DNA from: Alphaproteobacteria bacterium
GTDB taxonomy: Bacteria > Pseudomonadota > Alphaproteobacteria > Micavibrionales > Micavibrionaceae
Direction of reading: 5' to 3'
Length of the DNA stretch: 6,605 bases
Assembly (NCBI GenBank): GCA_023140905.1
Contig: JAGLKS010000004.1
Coordinates: 1 to 6,605, forward strand
In this document: positions 4,789-6,605 of the stretch, in pieces
How positions within the stretch are numbered: the first letter of the stretch is position 1
How the letters are laid out: each line of letters opens with the position of its first letter
Position numbers and translations under genes: made by a program
Notes under the pieces: generated by a model
What the model was told of the DNA's origin: nothing
Seen by the model: the letters and a program-made list of their open reading frames with translations, nothing else
Databases searched by the model: none

Positions 4789-6605
4789 ATGAACAAGATT
4801 AACAAAAATCTGGTTTTATGGTTAGCAATAGGCTTTGCCGTTTTGTTGTTTGTAAATGTGGCCAAAGAGGCCCGGCAAGAAGCTATGACACAAGCTCAGG
4901 AATTGAGTTATAGCGCTTTTATGGATGAGTCAAAAACCGGACACATAAAAGAAGTCGTTATTAAGGGTGATGTGCTATATGGCTCTTATGCCGGGAAAGA
5001 TGACCAGTTTTTTACTAATATTCCTCCTAACGAAAACGTTGTGAGCCGTTTGGAAAGTACAAACGTTCAGATTAAAGCCGAAGGGCCGGAGCAACAAGGT
5101 ATAAGTCTTGGGTATTTGTTGCTTAATTTCTCACCCGTATTATTGATGATTGTTTTTTGGCTGTTCCTTATGCGTCATATGAGCGGTAAAGGCGGTGGCG
5201 GTGCTATGGGTTTTGGTAAGTCCCGTGCTAAAATGCTAACGGAAAAGCAGGATAAAATAACGTTTGATGATGTTGCGGGCATTGAAGAAGCTAAACAGGA
5301 TTTGGAAGAAGTTGTTGAGTTTTTGAAAGATCCTCAGAAGTTTCAGCGGTTGGGTGGACATATTCCTAAGGGAGTTTTGCTTGTTGGTGAGCCGGGAACG
5401 GGTAAAACTTTGGTTGCGCGGGCTGTGGCTGGAGAAGCTGATGTACCGTTCTTTTCTATTTCCGGTTCTGATTTTGTTGAAATGTTTGTCGGTGTTGGAG
5501 CTAGTCGGGTACGAGACATGTTCGAGCAGGGGCGTAAAAATGCACCATGTATCATTTTTATAGATGAAATTGATGCTGTGGGTCGTCACCGCGGGGCTGG
5601 TTATGGTGGCGGAAATGATGAACGTGAGCAGACTTTGAATCAAATGCTTGTGGAAATGGATGGGTTTGATTCTACGGAAGGTGTTATCATTCTGGCTGCG
5701 ACGAACCGTCCGGATGTGCTTGATCCGGCGTTGCTTCGTCCGGGGCGCTTTGATCGGCAGATTACGGTTCCGCTTCCTGATGTGAAGGGACGGGAGAAGA
5801 TTCTGGAAGTTCATATGCGTAAAGTTCCCTTGGCTAATAATGTTGATCCATCGATTCTTGCGCGGGGCACGCCGGGATTTTCGGGGGCAGAGCTTTCTAA
5901 TCTGGTGAATGAAGCCGCTCTGCTGGCTGCGCGCCGAAACAAACGTGTGGTTGGTATGGACGATTTGGAGGATGCTAAAGATAAGGTCATGATGGGTGCT
6001 GAGCGTAGGTCTATGGCGATGAGTGAAGAGGAGAAAAAACTCACAGCTTATCATGAAGCTGGTCACGCTTTGGTCACATTGAATGAGGCGGAATCTGATC
6101 CTATTCACAAAGCAACGATTGTACCGCGTGGCCGGGCTTTGGGGATGGTGGTGCGTTTGCCGGAAGGGGACCGTTACAGCCATTCTCTAGCTAAAATGAA
6201 GGCTAATTTATCTGTAGGGATGGGCGGTCGTGTGGCTGAAGAAATAATCTTTGGTAAAGAGTTTGTTACAAATGGTGCATCTGGTGACATTCAACAAGTT
6301 AGCTCTATGGCGCGTGCTATGGTGATGCAGTGGGGGTTGAGCGATAAAATCGGTATGGTAGATTATAGTGATGAGCCTTCTTCTTATCGTGAGCGTCGTA
6401 TTTCTGCGGATACATCTGCAAAGATTGAAGAAGAGGTTCGCCGTTTAATCGATGAAGGGTATGTCCGCGCTAAAACAATCATTACTGAGAATATCGATGA
6501 TTTGCATATCATTGCCAAAGCATTGCTGGAGTATGAATTACTTTCAGGCGATGAGTTGAAAGGGTTGCTCCGAGGTGAGCCGATTCTTCGTGATGACCCT
6601 GAATT
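4789..6605 (+). CDS. ftsH: FtsH, membrane-anchored AAA+ zinc protease (C-terminal end beyond window)
   Basis: 605 codons are visible with no stop, of an expected 640 or so. FtsH is a hexameric inner-membrane protease that pulls out and degrades unassembled or damaged membrane proteins and some cytosolic regulators. Domains in order: transmembrane helix 1 (about 7-24), periplasmic domain (about 25-104), transmembrane helix 2 (about 107-128), then the AAA+ ATPase. The ATPase has Walker A GEPGTGKT (200-207), the pore motif FVG (233-235), Walker B IIFIDE (255-260), and the second region of homology with arginine fingers R320 and R323. The protease has the zinc site HEAGH (422-426) with third ligand D500 in GASGDI. 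The sequence near its visible end ([11 protein letters not shown]) is of alphaproteobacterial type. The start ATG has AGGAA at 4778-4782, 6 bp away. Glu201 in Walker A replaces the more common proline. All catalytic residues are present. Confidence 0.98.
   Translation, partial: MNKINKNLVLWLAIGFAVLLFVNVAKEARQEAMTQAQELSYSAFMDESKTGHIKEVVIKGDVLYGSYAGKDDQFFTNIPPNENVVSRLESTNVQIKAEGPEQQGISLGYLLLNFSPVLLMIVFWLFLMRHMSGKGGGGAMGFGKSRAKMLTEKQDKITFDDVAGIEEAKQDLEEVVEFLKDPQKFQRLGGHIPKGVLLVGEPGTGKTLVARAVAGEADVPFFSISGSDFVEMFVGVGASRVRDMFEQGRKNAPCIIFIDEIDAVGRHRGAGYGGGNDEREQTLNQMLVEMDGFDSTEGVIILAATNRPDVLDPALLRPGRFDRQITVPLPDVKGREKILEVHMRKVPLANNVDPSILARGTPGFSGAELSNLVNEAALLAARRNKRVVGMDDLEDAKDKVMMGAERRSMAMSEEEKKLTAYHEAGHALVTLNEAESDPIHKATIVPRGRALGMVVRLPEGDRYSHSLAKMKANLSVGMGGRVAEEIIFGKEFVTNGASGDIQQVSSMARAMVMQWGLSDKIGMVDYSDEPSSYRERRISADTSAKIEEEVRRLIDEGYVRAKTIITENIDDLHIIAKALLEYELLSGDELKGLLRGEPILRDDPE

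Noticed and set aside
5236..6183. A 315-codon open frame on the minus strand.
   Set aside because: It lies wholly inside the highly conserved ftsH on the other strand, its translation is rich in Arg/His/Ser/Thr with no recognisable domain, and it is a by-product of ftsH codon use.
1..6605. A hidden novel system such as a defence island, mobile element, CRISPR array or biosynthetic cluster.
   Set aside because: Every substantial plus-strand frame is a known housekeeping or envelope gene, no transposase, integrase, terminal repeats or regularly spaced repeats were seen, and base composition looks even throughout.

Overview
The window reads as a stretch of chromosome from a moderately AT-rich alphaproteobacterium. 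Two things point there. The gene block pal–cpoB(ybgF)–tilS–ftsH is the order usual in that class, and the FtsH, TilS and RsmI sequences look alphaproteobacterial (for example the FtsH segment [13 protein letters not shown] just before the zinc site). No species can be named from the sequence alone. All genes lie on the + strand, and no mobile element, tRNA, rRNA or CRISPR array is visible.

Layout. Positions 1-305 hold the C-terminal end of rsmI (16S rRNA 2'-O-methyltransferase). Then come yraN (318-740, nuclease-fold protein) and a two-BON-domain lipoprotein resembling DolP/YraP (start best placed at 883, ending 1632). A 329-bp gene-free stretch (1633-1961) follows; it carries short direct and inverted repeats that look regulatory. 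After it come pal (1962-2486), cpoB (2564-3517), tilS (3615-4709) and ftsH (4789 to the window edge; 605 codons seen, C-terminal end missing). The ftsH frame is open throughout.

How the genes relate. dolP, pal and cpoB all encode envelope proteins: two outer-membrane lipoproteins and one periplasmic coiled-coil/TPR protein. They serve outer-membrane integrity and its coordination with peptidoglycan and division. ftsH is the membrane protease for protein quality control. rsmI and tilS are translation genes, modifying 16S rRNA and tRNA-Ile. The window joins two conserved neighbourhoods, rsmI–yraN–dolP and pal–cpoB–tilS–ftsH. The tolB gene normally found directly before pal is not there.

No undescribed multi-gene system was found; the gene content is housekeeping. 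The points worth a second look are non-coding: a GTAAA-N4-GTAAA repeat (CpxR-box-like), an 11-bp-spaced direct repeat and a nested stem-loop before pal; a terminator or attenuator-like arrangement between cpoB and tilS; a 10-bp perfect inverted repeat over the tilS stop codon; and a good sigma70-type promoter before ftsH with a palindrome in its spacer.
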